Shown here: one piece after another, positions 17,399-28,505 of the stretch | Layout of the letters: every line of letters starts with the position of its first letter | How positions within the stretch are numbered: position 1 is the first letter of the stretch | From: Plasmodium brasilianum | Lineage: Eukaryota; Apicomplexa; Aconoidasida; Haemosporida; Plasmodiidae | NCBI RefSeq assembly: GCF_023973825.1 | Contig: NC_090122.1 | Span: 2,119,130-2,183,129 of the forward strand | Length of the DNA: 64,000 nucleotides | Direction: 5' to 3' | The notes under the pieces: model-generated | The model's input: the letters and a program-made list of their open reading frames with translations, nothing else | Told to the model about the DNA's origin: nothing | Databases searched by the model: none | Program-made: the position numbers and the translations under genes

Positions 17399-20129
17399 GA
17401 GCATCGGAAGTAACTGTTTGAATAAAGAGGATCCTCAATATTTCATGGACTACAATAATAAAATAAATAAAACGAATTCTTACATGTTAAATAATGGTAT
17501 AAAAAAAAATCATATATTTAGAACTGCAGGAAAAAATTACATAAAAAACGAATATTCTGCCACTATTCCTAATAAGAATGGATATGATTCGACAAATAAT
17601 TGCAGTAGTTATGGTTTAAAAAATAGTAACTTAAGTAATACTCATTTTAAAAATTTGATGAGAAAAAAAATTAAAATGAGAAAGAATTTATTCCTCAAAA
17701 AGGAAAATATGAGTAATGTTGATACCTGTGTTGATGAAAATGATATTGGAAGTTTCAGCTTGTCCAATAACATTGTCCAAAATGAAAAAGAAAATTTGCT
17801 ATGCAGTGTCAAAAAAGGAAAGAACGAAGGGAATGAAACCAACGAATCAAGGGAAATAAACAAATCGAGGACAGTAAACGAAATGAACAAATTAAACGAA
17901 TGGAATGAAGAAAATACAATGAATAATAACTTCCCCACCAAATTATGCTATAAAGATGGTATCTCTAGTTATATAAATAATAAAATTGGGAATAATTTTT
18001 GCAGGAATCACGGAAATGAAGAATGCAAAGGAAAGCATGATATAGATACTAATAAAAAATTCTCAAAAGATAATAACGCTAAATATGAAGGTATAAATAG
18101 TTTTTTTGAAATTGGCGAAAGCTCGTGTATCAACATGTATATTGACGATTACGATAATGTTGAAGAAAATTGTGAATATAAAAAATCAATAGTACACAAG
18201 ACACGAGAAGCAAATGATAACAGTGATTACCTATACGACAGCTACAACAGTAACAGAACCATGAATCACATGGGAAGCAATTTTATAAACAAATTTGATA
18301 TTAAAGATGACATTGAGTTAGCGAATATGGATAAAAGTGAACCACAAAATTATAATACCAATATAAACGAGTGCAATTCGTATAAGGAAGGCGACAACGA
18401 AAGGTTTAATTATGAGAACTTGTTTAGTAATGAAGATACAATAATGGAATCAAATATTTTAAATAAAGAAACATATGTGCAAATTGATAATCAAGATGAT
18501 ATTCATTTGGAAAAATTCTTAAATAATGATGTAGAAACGTGTAAAGAGATTTATAGAAATATTAGTGATAGTGTTTATAAAAAGAAAGTTGAAAATTTCA
18601 TTATGATAAGAAGTGATTTATACAAATATATGAACTGCTTAAACGTTCTTGGTATTAGATATATTAATAATAATGACATAAAAAATGTTGATGAACTGTA
18701 CAATAAAAATATTTCCTTTGATTTAAAAAAGACCTACACGAAAATAAGAAAAGATATTTTACACCCATTAAAAAATAATGTGTTAGAAAAAGATGTGTAT
18801 ATAAATTTAAAAAAAGAAACAAACAAATATTATAATGAAATGAAAATATACAACGAATGTTACTTTTTGTTTTATTTTATTTTAAACAAATATGATAATA
18901 ATTTAAAGAAAAATAACAGAAAGGTTGAATATTATATTGACAAGAACACATTCTTATGTATGTGTGCAGATATTAAAATAAATAAAATAATTGAAAACAT
19001 AAACATTTCTACGAAGAGTAACAACAGTTTATTTGAAATAAATAAAAATCCTCAAGAAAATCAAATGTATCAAATTGTTAGAGATATATTAAATAATAAG
19101 AACTCTAATAGTTGCCCACATGGAAAGGAAAAAAAAAGACATAAGAATAATGGAAACTATTCAAATAATTCAAGTTTTTGGAAAACAAGTGATTTATCAA
19201 ATGATAATTCATCTGAAGATAATATTCTTAAATGCAAAAATAAAGGGGAAAAAATAAATAGATCTTCTTCATTACGTTTTAAAAAAAATCATTTAGAAAA
19301 AGATGAAATATTGTCAAAAAATTATAAATTAATGAATTATAAGAAAAACAATTTTTCATTAAATAAAAGCAGAACAAATAATAAATCTTATTACTCATCT
19401 ATGTTTAGCCCATTTACCTTGGTTCCGACTTCGAATAATTTGATGAATTTTAATACAATAGGAATTAACAGTATGAACAGTAGGATTAAAAGGAAAAAGA
19501 AAATGAACATTTATGATCTAGAATATTTATTTACAAGACAAGTATTTTTTAGTAAATATATTAACAAAAATCAAGGTTTAACGATTATTGATTTCTTTTT
19601 ATTAATGCAGCAAGTGGCTCTTTTAATATTTCCATACATTAACCACTTAAGTGCTTACAATGTTTTATACCCTTATAATAGCGTAATATTTGAAGAGCTA
19701 AGCAATCAAGAAAATAATACATATACAAATAAAACTAATAATAAGGGAATTAATAATGAAAAGAAATATATCACGAATAAAATAAATAAAGAAAAGGATG
19801 TAGATAATAACCTTGGCTTGAAAAAAGAAAATAAAACTAATGTGATTAATTCAATAAAAAAAGATAATTCAATTGTTTCTGAGAAAAGAGGAGAGTTGCA
19901 AAATCCTTTGAATTCAGAAATTAATAATTTAAATTATAGCAATAATGGGATTCACAGTGAATATTCGAAAAAAAGGAATAATTATTTATGGCATAAAAAT
20001 ATTTGTAGTAACATTTATAACTTGTATGAATATATTCAAATAAGTATTAATCCTACCGTAAAAAATATTTGCTTGGAAACTTTTTTAAATTTTATTTTTA
20101 ATAAGTATGGAATAACTCATTCTTCTTAG
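11196..20129 (+). CDS. Tubulin-tyrosine ligase-like protein (TTLL), 2977 residues
   Basis: Single-exon gene. The TTL ATP-grasp domain occupies about residues 1630-1970: MKPDCGSMGIGVKVI (around 1743, nucleotide-binding loop), DFRIYILLL (around 1792), and LLEVNSNPSLRID (around 1933), where E1935 and N1937 match the family's metal-ligand pair. TTLL enzymes add Tyr, Glu or Gly to tubulin tails, using ATP. This member could be a polyglutamylase or glycylase; the sequence does not settle which. About 1600 residues of Asn/Lys/Glu-rich sequence precede the domain and about 1000 follow, so it is far longer than typical TTLLs (400-1200). A less biased segment near 2760-2830 (LTIIDFFLLMQQVALLIFP) and the last ~30 residues look structured. 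In-frame AAT arrays lie at about 11995 and 17370. A large TTL gene between SLARP and MAEBL is consistent with Plasmodium gene order. Confidence 0.88.
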
Positions 20130-22078
20130 CTGAGAAAGGGTAACATATACGTGTGATATATATATTATGTTTTCTATTCATTCGGTATTTAAAGGTGATA
20201 CTTTTTTTAGTTTTTCTTTTTCCTTTTTTTTATTTTTTTTATATAAAATTATAAACTTTTCTGCAATAGTATTTCTAAATGCTTTGTATTTTTACAAGGT
20301 TTGATCCTTGTCTTCCATTTATTTTTGATGAGTTTTTATCTTTTATTTTTTATTCGTTTGCATCTTGTTTTTGTGTATTTTTCCTTTTCCTTTGCTATCA
20401 TATAAATTTTTATGTTTATTCTTTTTATTTTTTTTTTCACCTTTTACCTTATTTTTTTTTTTTCTCTTTCCCCTGTGCTTTTATTTTTGGTTACTAATGA
20501 TTTTTAGTTGTTTTTTGTTTTAATAGTTAGTTTGTTGTTTCATGTTTTAATAGTTTGTTTGTTGTTTCATGTTTTAGTATTTTGTTTGTTGTTTCATGTT
20601 TTAGTATTTTGTTTGTTGTTTCATGTTTTAGTAGTTTGTTTGTTGTTTCATGTTTTAGTAGTTTGTTTTTTGGTATTCATTATTTGTTATTTACCTTATG
20701 TATTTTAAAATTGGTATAAAGCCTAGTTTTTAAAAAATAATATTGTGAGAGCTAAATGGAATTTTTGTTTTTTATATATTTCAAGTTAGATAAAATTTTT
20801 TAACCTAATTTTTTTTTTACATTACTATTAGTTTATATATTCATTTTTATATTTTTTTGTTTTATTAAAATGGTTTATTTGATGTTATTCTGTTAAATTT
20901 TTGCAAAATTTATTAAATTAACTAAAAATATAAGCTTAATTTGTCAACTCCCCATTAAGGTACTTTCAATATATTACTGGGGGTGAATTTTTGTTTGTGT
21001 AATTTTAAAGTTCTTTGTACTTTTAGTTATATATATATATATAAGCATACATGTATTGAATACATATATTTTTTTTTCTTGTTTTAATTTGTTAAAAAGG
21101 TATTTCCCGCATAATATCAGGCATATAATAAGAACAAAAAGGAAAAGAATCCTAAATTGTTCAAACACACCTCAAAAGAAAGCAACAGAGAAAACGAATA
21201 AAATAATACTTACGTAAAAAAAAAAAAAGGGAATAAATGTCCGTGTTTTTAAATTATGCTATAAAAGGAAATTGGTGAAATTAATAAAAAAATAATAATA
21301 ATAAGTAAAAAGTACTAATTCGGTTTTATGGTCGCAATATTGTCGAAATTAACAAGTAACGTTAACAAATTTATAAAACAAAAGAAGTGTAATATATATT
21401 GCAAATGTATTATATTTTTTCCCCATTAATATTATATTAAAATTACACTGTACAGGAAACTTATGTTCAGTTTATGTAACAGTAAAAAATAAAAAATTTT
21501 TAAAGAATAAAGAACATGAAAGAAGTTTTTATTTTCCCATTTTGAACATGTACACTTAAGAATAGATCAAAATATTCTCTTGCACTTTTTTAATAACCGA
21601 TTTAAAAAAAATATATATATTTATATATGTAAATTTAAATGCGTTTGTACATTCGTTAATGGTTTCTTTTTTTTTTTTTTTTATCAGAATAAAAGGATAC
21701 TTTCGAATAATGGAATTGCTAAAAAAATGCATACACGCACTTAATTATTGTATATAGGCAATTTTACTGCAAATAGATCTGAACGTTTTGTGAATTCTTA
21801 ATTTAAACGCAATTTTTTATGTTATAATTCCTTATATTAATTTTTTAAGAAAAGAAAATGATAATAAACTAAATAAAGGCTTTAAAATTTTATTATTGAT
21901 TATGACAACTTTTTTTTTTTTTTTTTTTTTTGTTACACGAAATTGTTATCTTCAATTTTGACAACTGTAAACACATAATTTACGGAATTATATTATTTAT
22001 TTGAAAATAATTTAAGAATATTAAAAAAAGAAAAAACCTTTTAAAAATAAATTATTAAAGTGTACAAATTATATAACG
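20130..22078. other. Intergenic region with a minisatellite
   Basis: No gene supported. The first part is T-rich and probably the 3' UTR of the TTL-like gene, containing a 27-base tandem repeat (listed separately). A minus-strand open frame at 20974-21168 lacks an ATG. The right half should be the promoter and leader of the following plus-strand gene. Confidence 0.5.
20517..20672. repeat. 27-base tandem minisatellite, five full copies plus a partial
   Basis: Copies start at 20517, 20544, 20571, 20598 and 20625, with a partial copy from 20652. Each ends TTTGTTGTTTCAT. Variation is confined to a few bases (AATAGTT, AGTATTT, AGTAGTT). The period is a multiple of three and one frame stays open through it, but the predicted peptide is Leu/Val/Phe/Cys-rich and gene-like features are missing. 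Confidence 0.95.
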
Positions 22079-25000
22079 ATGGATGAATTACATAATATAA
22101 GTCTGGGAAAGGCATATAAAAATTTAAATCGCACACAAAATAGATCAAAAGAAAAAAGTTTCTTTGAGGATGTAAATGGGAGAATACTGCATAATAATGA
22201 TACAAATGAAATAATATATAAAGAAATAAATAATGTTTATGTTGAAAATATTAATAAGAATAGTGAGGAAACGAATATTAAAAGCATAAGCACAAATTTA
22301 AAGAATGTTGAAATGGTTGAAAAATCTGAAGAAACATGCAAACCTTTATATATTAATAAATCGGATAAATTGACATCAGATAATGCAAAAAAAAAATTTT
22401 TATTTAATAGAACTAAAGATGAAACAAGTTGCTCTAGTTATGGTGAGGGAAAAAGCAATAATAATGATCATGATAATGACAATGTCAATATAGAATATAA
22501 AATAATAAAAAAAAATGTAAGTTGTGCCATGAATAGTACAGGTTATGAAAATATTAATAATAAATGTAATGGAAAAGGAAACTCTACAAATCCTAAATTA
22601 GGTGTTGGTAATAAGTCAAGCGAATATCAGGAAGAAAAACAGTCACAAGGACAACAAAAGGATCACGCACCTTGTAATGAATTGGAGAATGGTGATGATA
22701 CCTCAAATAAAAATGACAGTAAGATAGGAAAGAAAATGAAATATTCCAAGAAAAATAAGAAAAATTCAACAAATGAAATTATAAAAGAGACAACTCTTAT
22801 GTCAGTTAATAACAATAAAAATTTAATAATGAACAGCAATATGCCAACGGCGCATGATGTAAAATTAAATGATGATAATTTAAAAACAAGTGCGAACAAG
22901 ATAATTAATAGGGGAAAATTATATAGCAAAAAGCATAAGAGTAAAGTAAATGAAAAGATAATTGAGGAAAAGTTAGGAGTTGAAAAAGAAGAAAATTGTT
23001 TGAACCAAATAATTAATGAAGAAGGTAAATATAAAAATAAGAAAAACAAGAGAAAAAAATTTACTGAAAATGTTAAAAATAAATATGACGTCGATCCATA
23101 CGAAAATATAAACAGGAAAAAAAAAAAAAAAAATCATAATTCCCTGGATGATGAAAATGTGGAGAATGCGCAAAAAAGTAGTAACAAAGTAAATGACAAA
23201 AAAGTGTGTACAAAAAATAAAAAGTACAATGATAATCTTGTTCCAAAAAATGGATGTGAAACAAACAAAAATGGAAGTAGTGGGAGAAGTTATTATGAAA
23301 CACGTTCAAAAGAGCAAGTGCTAAAGGATGATAAAAAAATGAACGAGGTTGATAATATGAATAATAAATTAAAAGGGGAAGAAATGGTGATGAAAAAGAA
23401 AAATTTATATAAGAAAAAGGATAGCGCTAGCTCAAGGGAATTGCCTGGTAATAAGAATATATCAATAATAACTAATGAAAATGATGATGGTCATGTAAAG
23501 AAAAAGTACGCAAGACTTTTAAAAAATTTGAAAACTAATTTATCAAGTAAAGTTATAGAACAAGAAGGCGAAAAAAGAATTAAGACTTGGGGAGATAAAA
23601 TAACTTTACAGCAAAAAATTAATTATTTTATAAAGAATAAAATTGCTACAAGAACGGAATACAAATATGGGAAGAAACCAAACACTTTATCCATATGTAA
23701 TCAATTTAATTTATATAATCATTTAACAATGTTAAATGATTTTAACAGATTGCACTATTATAGAGCGGCGATGAGATGGACAGGACACAAAGATTTATGC
23801 GAATCGTATAATAATGCCATGTTGAGTCAAGAAAATAGTAATAGGAATTCTTACTATGTTAACAGCATGAGTTATACATCAAAAATGAAGAACTCAACAA
23901 AAATGAACAACAGAAACTGTGGAGAAAATACGGTTAGCGTAGTTAACAAGGAAAACATAAACAATATAGGTAAAACGATAAATATACCAAGTATCAGAGA
24001 ACATAGCTCAAGTAATGTAAACAGTGTTAACAAAATAAATGAACCATGTATTTTTTTTGAAAGTAATAAGGAATGTTATGTATATAATAAAAACATAATT
24101 GAAATAGGAACAGGACCATTATCCTTGTTGTCTATTAATGCTATTTTAAATGGTGCTAAACACGTAGATGCTTTGGAAGTTAATAAGGATGCTTCTGATA
24201 TGGCTAAAAAATTAATAGAGGGGTATAATTTAGAAGATTTTATTAAAATTATAAATTGTTATTCTAAGTTGTATGTATATAGAGAGGAAGACAGTCAAAA
24301 ACGGTTAAAAAAGAGGCATTCTTTTTATAATTTTTTTGATTATGATATTGATGAACAATACAGTAATAATTTTAATTACGATTTAATAATAAGTGAAGTA
24401 ATCGGTGATTTTGCTTCTCAGGAGGGAGTAGCGGATATATATTTGGATTTACATAAAAAAATATTTTCTTACAGAAAATATCAGGAATATTTGAATAATT
24501 GGGGTGTATATAATGGGAATAATAACGGAAAAAACTGCGGAAGTAACAACATGTTAGTAATGGACAATCTGGTGAAATCGAAAAATAACGAAAAATGTGG
24601 AAATAATGAGAGGGTAAAAATAAGCGAAAATAATGAAAAGAGCCTTAAAATGGGGAAAAAGATCTCTTATAGAGAATTTGCAGCTGACGAAGAATTATAC
24701 AATACGGAAGAATTTTACAGTATGAATATTAAAAGTATTCCATATAGTGTTACAACATATTATTGCCCAGTAAAATTTCCGCATTCTGATAACATAATAT
24801 ATAAGAGTGATAACTATCCTGAGAGAACAATTATTAGTCCACAAAATAAATTATTGCAATCTGTTATGTTAGAATGGTCTAATTTGACGTTAACTGAAGA
24901 AGAGAATGAAAGTAGCAATTTCGGTAAATTGGAATATTTATATTTAGAACAAAATGTAATTAATCAAGTTATACAAAAAAGAAGTCGTATATTTAAGATT

Positions 25001-26347
25001 CAAAAGAATGGTCCATTTTGCGGTTTTTTAATAACTATTGATGTTGAAATTCGTAAGGGGGAGCATTTTGGCACGAAATATGGGACTTGTGATAGTTGGT
25101 ATACAAATATAGTTTTATTAAAAGATGAAATAAATGTTGAAAAAAGCGATTTAATAATTAATAAAACTTATGCAAATTTATTAAATTATAGTGAAAATGT
25201 TATTGACAGAAAAACAGTTTTAGTGTCAAGACCATCATATATCTTTTATGGTTATATTTTAAGATTAATTAAAAGTAGTTATTCTTCAAGTTCTTCAGAT
25301 ACTGATACAACTAATTATAACTATGATAAAAAATTTAGTGGAACAAATGATTTTTCTAATATAGATAATTATATATATTTAGATGACTCAACGATTTTAT
25401 TATTAGATCAAATGAGTTTTCATGAACAAATGTTATCATTAGATGTAAATAAACACAATGATAAAAAGGTTCTTATAAATAATTCGCTTAATCTAAATAA
25501 TTTAGAATGTTGTCCTGATAATGATATTAAGATAAAGAAGAGTGATTTCACGGGAGATAGATCAAAAATGTTATATGAAAAAATTAGAAACAGCAATGAA
25601 GGGCAATCCAAATTTGATGGTAAATCGTTAGAGGAAGATTGCAGTGAATATGCTAATTATGATCAGAACTCATTACGCAGTAGCTGTATTAGCAGATATG
25701 TATATTCTGATGTAGAAGCAGATGTACATGGAAACAGTTATATTAGAGAAAAAAAAGTTGAAACAAAATTGAGTAATGGAACATCAAAGAACGAAAATGA
25801 ATTAATAAATAGTAGAGGTACAAATAAGAAATTAAGTAACAAACTGGATTATTGCAAAGATAAAGAGTTGGAAAAAAATAATAATGCCTCCACCATAAAC
25901 AAGCAAAGGAAAAAAAGTAAAAATACAAGAGGGGATAAAATAGATTCAGTAAAACTTGAAAATAATAATAGTAGTAATAACATAAATAAAAACTTAGGGA
26001 ATGTATTAAAAAAAAAAAAAAAAAGAAGTTTTGTGAATGAGAAAAAAAAGAAAGAAACGCAAAAAAGTGAAAATAAAAATAAGAACATGTCCTCCAAAAG
26101 TAGGGAAGAATACGAAAATGATATATCAGATATTACTAATAATTATAATTTAAATTCGAAATTTTATTATGAAAACTTAAAAGATAAAATTATAGTTTAT
26201 AAAAACATGAAGTATAAAATGTTGTCTTTTTATGAACCTGTAATTATTGATTACGACGAACAAGCAACGGTTATATATAAAAAAGATGATATATATAATA
26301 GAAAAGAAAACAATGTGAATAAATTTGTAAATAACGTATACCAATAA
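22079..26347 (+). CDS. Divergent protein arginine methyltransferase-like protein, 1422 residues
   Basis: Single exon. The first ~500 residues are Lys/Asn-rich low complexity. The Rossmann core lies at about 670-790. EIGTGPLSLLSINA (E675 onward) is motif I for S-adenosylmethionine. E700 in DALEVNK is the acidic end of strand 2. ISEVIGDFASQEG supplies E773 and E782, nine residues apart, exactly the spacing of the PRMT double-E loop that holds the substrate arginine. A beta-barrel-like region follows, with SWYTN near 1006-1010 where the THW loop is expected. Insertions separate core elements (for example about 810-870). Inference: a class I SAM-dependent methyltransferase of the PRMT superfamily; substrate and activity are unknown. 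Pro replaces a usually small residue in the glycine loop and the THW element is not canonical, so it could be non-arginine or weakly active. The C-terminal ~350 residues are mostly low complexity. Confidence 0.75.
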   Translation: MDELHNISLGKAYKNLNRTQNRSKEKSFFEDVNGRILHNNDTNEIIYKEINNVYVENINKNSEETNIKSISTNLKNVEMVEKSEETCKPLYINKSDKLTSDNAKKKFLFNRTKDETSCSSYGEGKSNNNDHDNDNVNIEYKIIKKNVSCAMNSTGYENINNKCNGKGNSTNPKLGVGNKSSEYQEEKQSQGQQKDHAPCNELENGDDTSNKNDSKIGKKMKYSKKNKKNSTNEIIKETTLMSVNNNKNLIMNSNMPTAHDVKLNDDNLKTSANKIINRGKLYSKKHKSKVNEKIIEEKLGVEKEENCLNQIINEEGKYKNKKNKRKKFTENVKNKYDVDPYENINRKKKKKNHNSLDDENVENAQKSSNKVNDKKVCTKNKKYNDNLVPKNGCETNKNGSSGRSYYETRSKEQVLKDDKKMNEVDNMNNKLKGEEMVMKKKNLYKKKDSASSRELPGNKNISIITNENDDGHVKKKYARLLKNLKTNLSSKVIEQEGEKRIKTWGDKITLQQKINYFIKNKIATRTEYKYGKKPNTLSICNQFNLYNHLTMLNDFNRLHYYRAAMRWTGHKDLCESYNNAMLSQENSNRNSYYVNSMSYTSKMKNSTKMNNRNCGENTVSVVNKENINNIGKTINIPSIREHSSSNVNSVNKINEPCIFFESNKECYVYNKNIIEIGTGPLSLLSINAILNGAKHVDALEVNKDASDMAKKLIEGYNLEDFIKIINCYSKLYVYREEDSQKRLKKRHSFYNFFDYDIDEQYSNNFNYDLIISEVIGDFASQEGVADIYLDLHKKIFSYRKYQEYLNNWGVYNGNNNGKNCGSNNMLVMDNLVKSKNNEKCGNNERVKISENNEKSLKMGKKISYREFAADEELYNTEEFYSMNIKSIPYSVTTYYCPVKFPHSDNIIYKSDNYPERTIISPQNKLLQSVMLEWSNLTLTEEENESSNFGKLEYLYLEQNVINQVIQKRSRIFKIQKNGPFCGFLITIDVEIRKGEHFGTKYGTCDSWYTNIVLLKDEINVEKSDLIINKTYANLLNYSENVIDRKTVLVSRPSYIFYGYILRLIKSSYSSSSSDTDTTNYNYDKKFSGTNDFSNIDNYIYLDDSTILLLDQMSFHEQMLSLDVNKHNDKKVLINNSLNLNNLECCPDNDIKIKKSDFTGDRSKMLYEKIRNSNEGQSKFDGKSLEEDCSEYANYDQNSLRSSCISRYVYSDVEADVHGNSYIREKKVETKLSNGTSKNENELINSRGTNKKLSNKLDYCKDKELEKNNNASTINKQRKKSKNTRGDKIDSVKLENNNSSNNINKNLGNVLKKKKKRSFVNEKKKKETQKSENKNKNMSSKSREEYENDISDITNNYNLNSKFYYENLKDKIIVYKNMKYKMLSFYEPVIIDYDEQATVIYKKDDIYNRKENNVNKFVNNVYQ

Positions 26348-27114
26348 AGCTTTAATATTGGTTGAAATGATTATTTTAAAAATATTAGTTTTTACTTTTT
26401 TTTATCATAAAAGTGATGTGAGTTGTATCTATGCCCATGGAACATTTTTTTTTTTTATTTAATGAGATATTGCATTATTCCATTTTTGATTAGAGCAATT
26501 AGTTCCATTTTTTTATATTTTTTTGCCCAGCACATTCCATTGACTTATATTTTTTAAGGGAGTTTTATATGGATATCCTATTTTTGTGTAATATGCAGTT
26601 AGTATAATTTTTTATTTTTCCTTTTCTTTAAATTTTGATGATTCTGCAAAATATCAGTAGCATTATTAAGAGTAGGAATTAAATGTTTGTTGTGTTTAAT
26701 CTTACTTTATTTTTTGCCTTTTGGGTATATATATATTTTTTTTTAAGTTTAGCCCATACATATAATTTATAAGTTTTTTATTTCAATTTCTAGATAGTGT
26801 CTCCTATTTTTATATATGTTTTAAATATGTGCAAAGTTACACACTGTAGTTAATGTATATATATTTTGTTGCAGGAAAAAAAAAAAAGATGATAAAACTG
26901 ATATGAATCAAAGTAAAAATAAAAAAATAAATAAATATATATATATATATATAAAAGAAATATAAACATAAAAACTGCGTAATCTATGCGTGCGCAATTT
27001 TAGTATTAATCGAAAAAAAGAGTAATTTTTTTAATTTCTTGAGGTTATTTCTTTTTCTTTTAGCTCATTAATTATTTTTCTTCTTCGTATTTCCTTTTTT
27101 TTTTTCGTGAATAT
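26348..27114. other. Convergent intergenic region
   Basis: AT-rich DNA between the ends of two convergent genes. Nothing beyond poly-T runs and a short TA stretch near 26935 is seen. Confidence 0.5.
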
Positions 27115-27650
27115 TTATCTCTTTAATGATAAAAGGACTGTAAACATAATAAAAACCATATATGTTACTGTATGGTTGTGGAAATTAATAAAAGACTCTG
27201 CTTGAGGCGTAGCTGGATCGACGCCTCCCATTGCAACTCTCCACATTTTTGGTGCATCGCATCTAAAAGGAAAAAGGAAAAAAATAATATATTTCATTAT
27301 ATCATATTGTAGACATATAAACGATGTAAATATGTACAAATATGGGAGATGGTTGAATATCAATTCACTGTTTAAGTATTAAGTAGACGGAAAATAATTC
27401 ATGGACAAATGGAACCATTAACACTACGTAAACATTTATTTATATATATACATAAATTTGTGTATATCCATAAATTGTAAAAAGTACGTTGTCGAAAACA
27501 GTTTTATGTTTTAACACATCAAGGTAAATGAAAAATAAAAAAAAATATAAAAATTTATATATACCTTGCTACACGAAAATTTGGTATTAAATTATTTTTA
27601 AACACATTAAAACACTTGGATAAAAACTCACGTTTCGTTTCTTTTTTCAT
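27115..27650 (-). CDS. Small two-exon membrane protein, unknown function
   Basis: Exon 1 is 27650-27565 (ATG at 27650, 28 codons plus two bases), followed by a 302-base intron from GTATAT to a TTTTAG acceptor. Exon 2 is 27262-27115. The splice joins AG to A to make Arg, and the product is 77 residues. The N-terminal ~29 residues are basic with no excess of acidic residues (MKKETKREFLSKCFNVFK...) and could be a mitochondrial presequence. The middle, RCDAPKMWRVAMGGVDPATP, is compact and not low-complexity. The C-terminus has one hydrophobic segment (TVTYMVFIMFTVLLSL) ending in KR. That layout is common among small inner-membrane subunits of respiratory complexes, but I do not recognise the family. 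Splice signals and composition make the gene itself likely. Confidence 0.68.
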
Positions 27651-28505
27651 GGTAAAAAATTAGTTTTTAAAATAAATAAAAGTGTATTACTCTGTTTATT
27701 GGTACTATTATTACTGAAAAAAAAAATTTTATCCCTTCTAAAAACTTAATATTTTCAAGGAAAATTCATATTTAAAACTTTTCCTTTAAAAGAAAATATT
27801 CATAATATATTACATACATACATATAAATAGATATATATATGTGAATACAAATATTTGAGTTAAAACAAGAGGCTATAAGAATAATGAAAAAAAAAAAAA
27901 TTCATTAAAGGAAAAATAAATAAAAAGGTGAAACTATTTACGTTTATGACCACCTGATATAAACGGAAAATTTTAAAATGAAAAATAGAGTTTTCAGTTA
28001 TTAAACCTTTATATGAAATAAATTACTCTTTTGTTATTATAAATTTTCTTTTTTATTTTTAAAGATCATTTTTTTTAAATTTCTAAATATATTTTAAATA
28101 ATTTTATAGTTAAAATTTTTATTGGTTCTTCAAAATAATGAAATGACTTTAATAAATTTTAACTTAAAAAAAAAACGAATTAAAGGATATATTTACTAGA
28201 ATATATATGTATGCAAAACTGTTTTTACTATTCTGTTTTTTTTATTAAATATAATACAAAAAATTTTAACTTTAATGACAAATTACTAAAAGTTTATTTG
28301 TTGGTAAGCCGCTTGAAAATCATATTAAACAAATGTATAACGATTTAAATATTAAAAGAAAAGAAAAAAAAAAAATTTCCAATGGAAAGGGAAACTGAAT
28401 TATCGATAACTTTCAATTTTTTTTTATTTATGGTATCTATCTATATGTATATAAAGTACCCATATATCCCCGTACATATGTGTGCATGTATATGCAGGCG
28501 TGATA
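27651..28505. other. Intergenic region
   Basis: AT-rich DNA between the start of the small membrane-protein gene and the end of the farnesyltransferase gene, both on the minus strand. No coding sequence seen. A TGCATG lies at 28483-28488. Confidence 0.5.

Noticed and set aside
20517..20672. Possible CRISPR-like array
   Set aside because: Copies are directly adjacent with no spacers, and the genome is eukaryotic.
20508..20708. 66-residue open frame across the 27-base repeat
   Set aside because: The repeat keeps a frame open by its period; the hydrophobic product and T-rich context fit a 3' UTR.
20974..21168. Minus-strand hydrophobic 64-residue open frame
   Set aside because: It begins with GTG, not ATG, and no upstream exon could be joined.
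25743..26097. Minus-strand hydrophobic open frames within the PRMT-like gene
   Set aside because: Shadows of a Lys/Asn-rich coding strand, whose antisense is Phe/Leu-rich.
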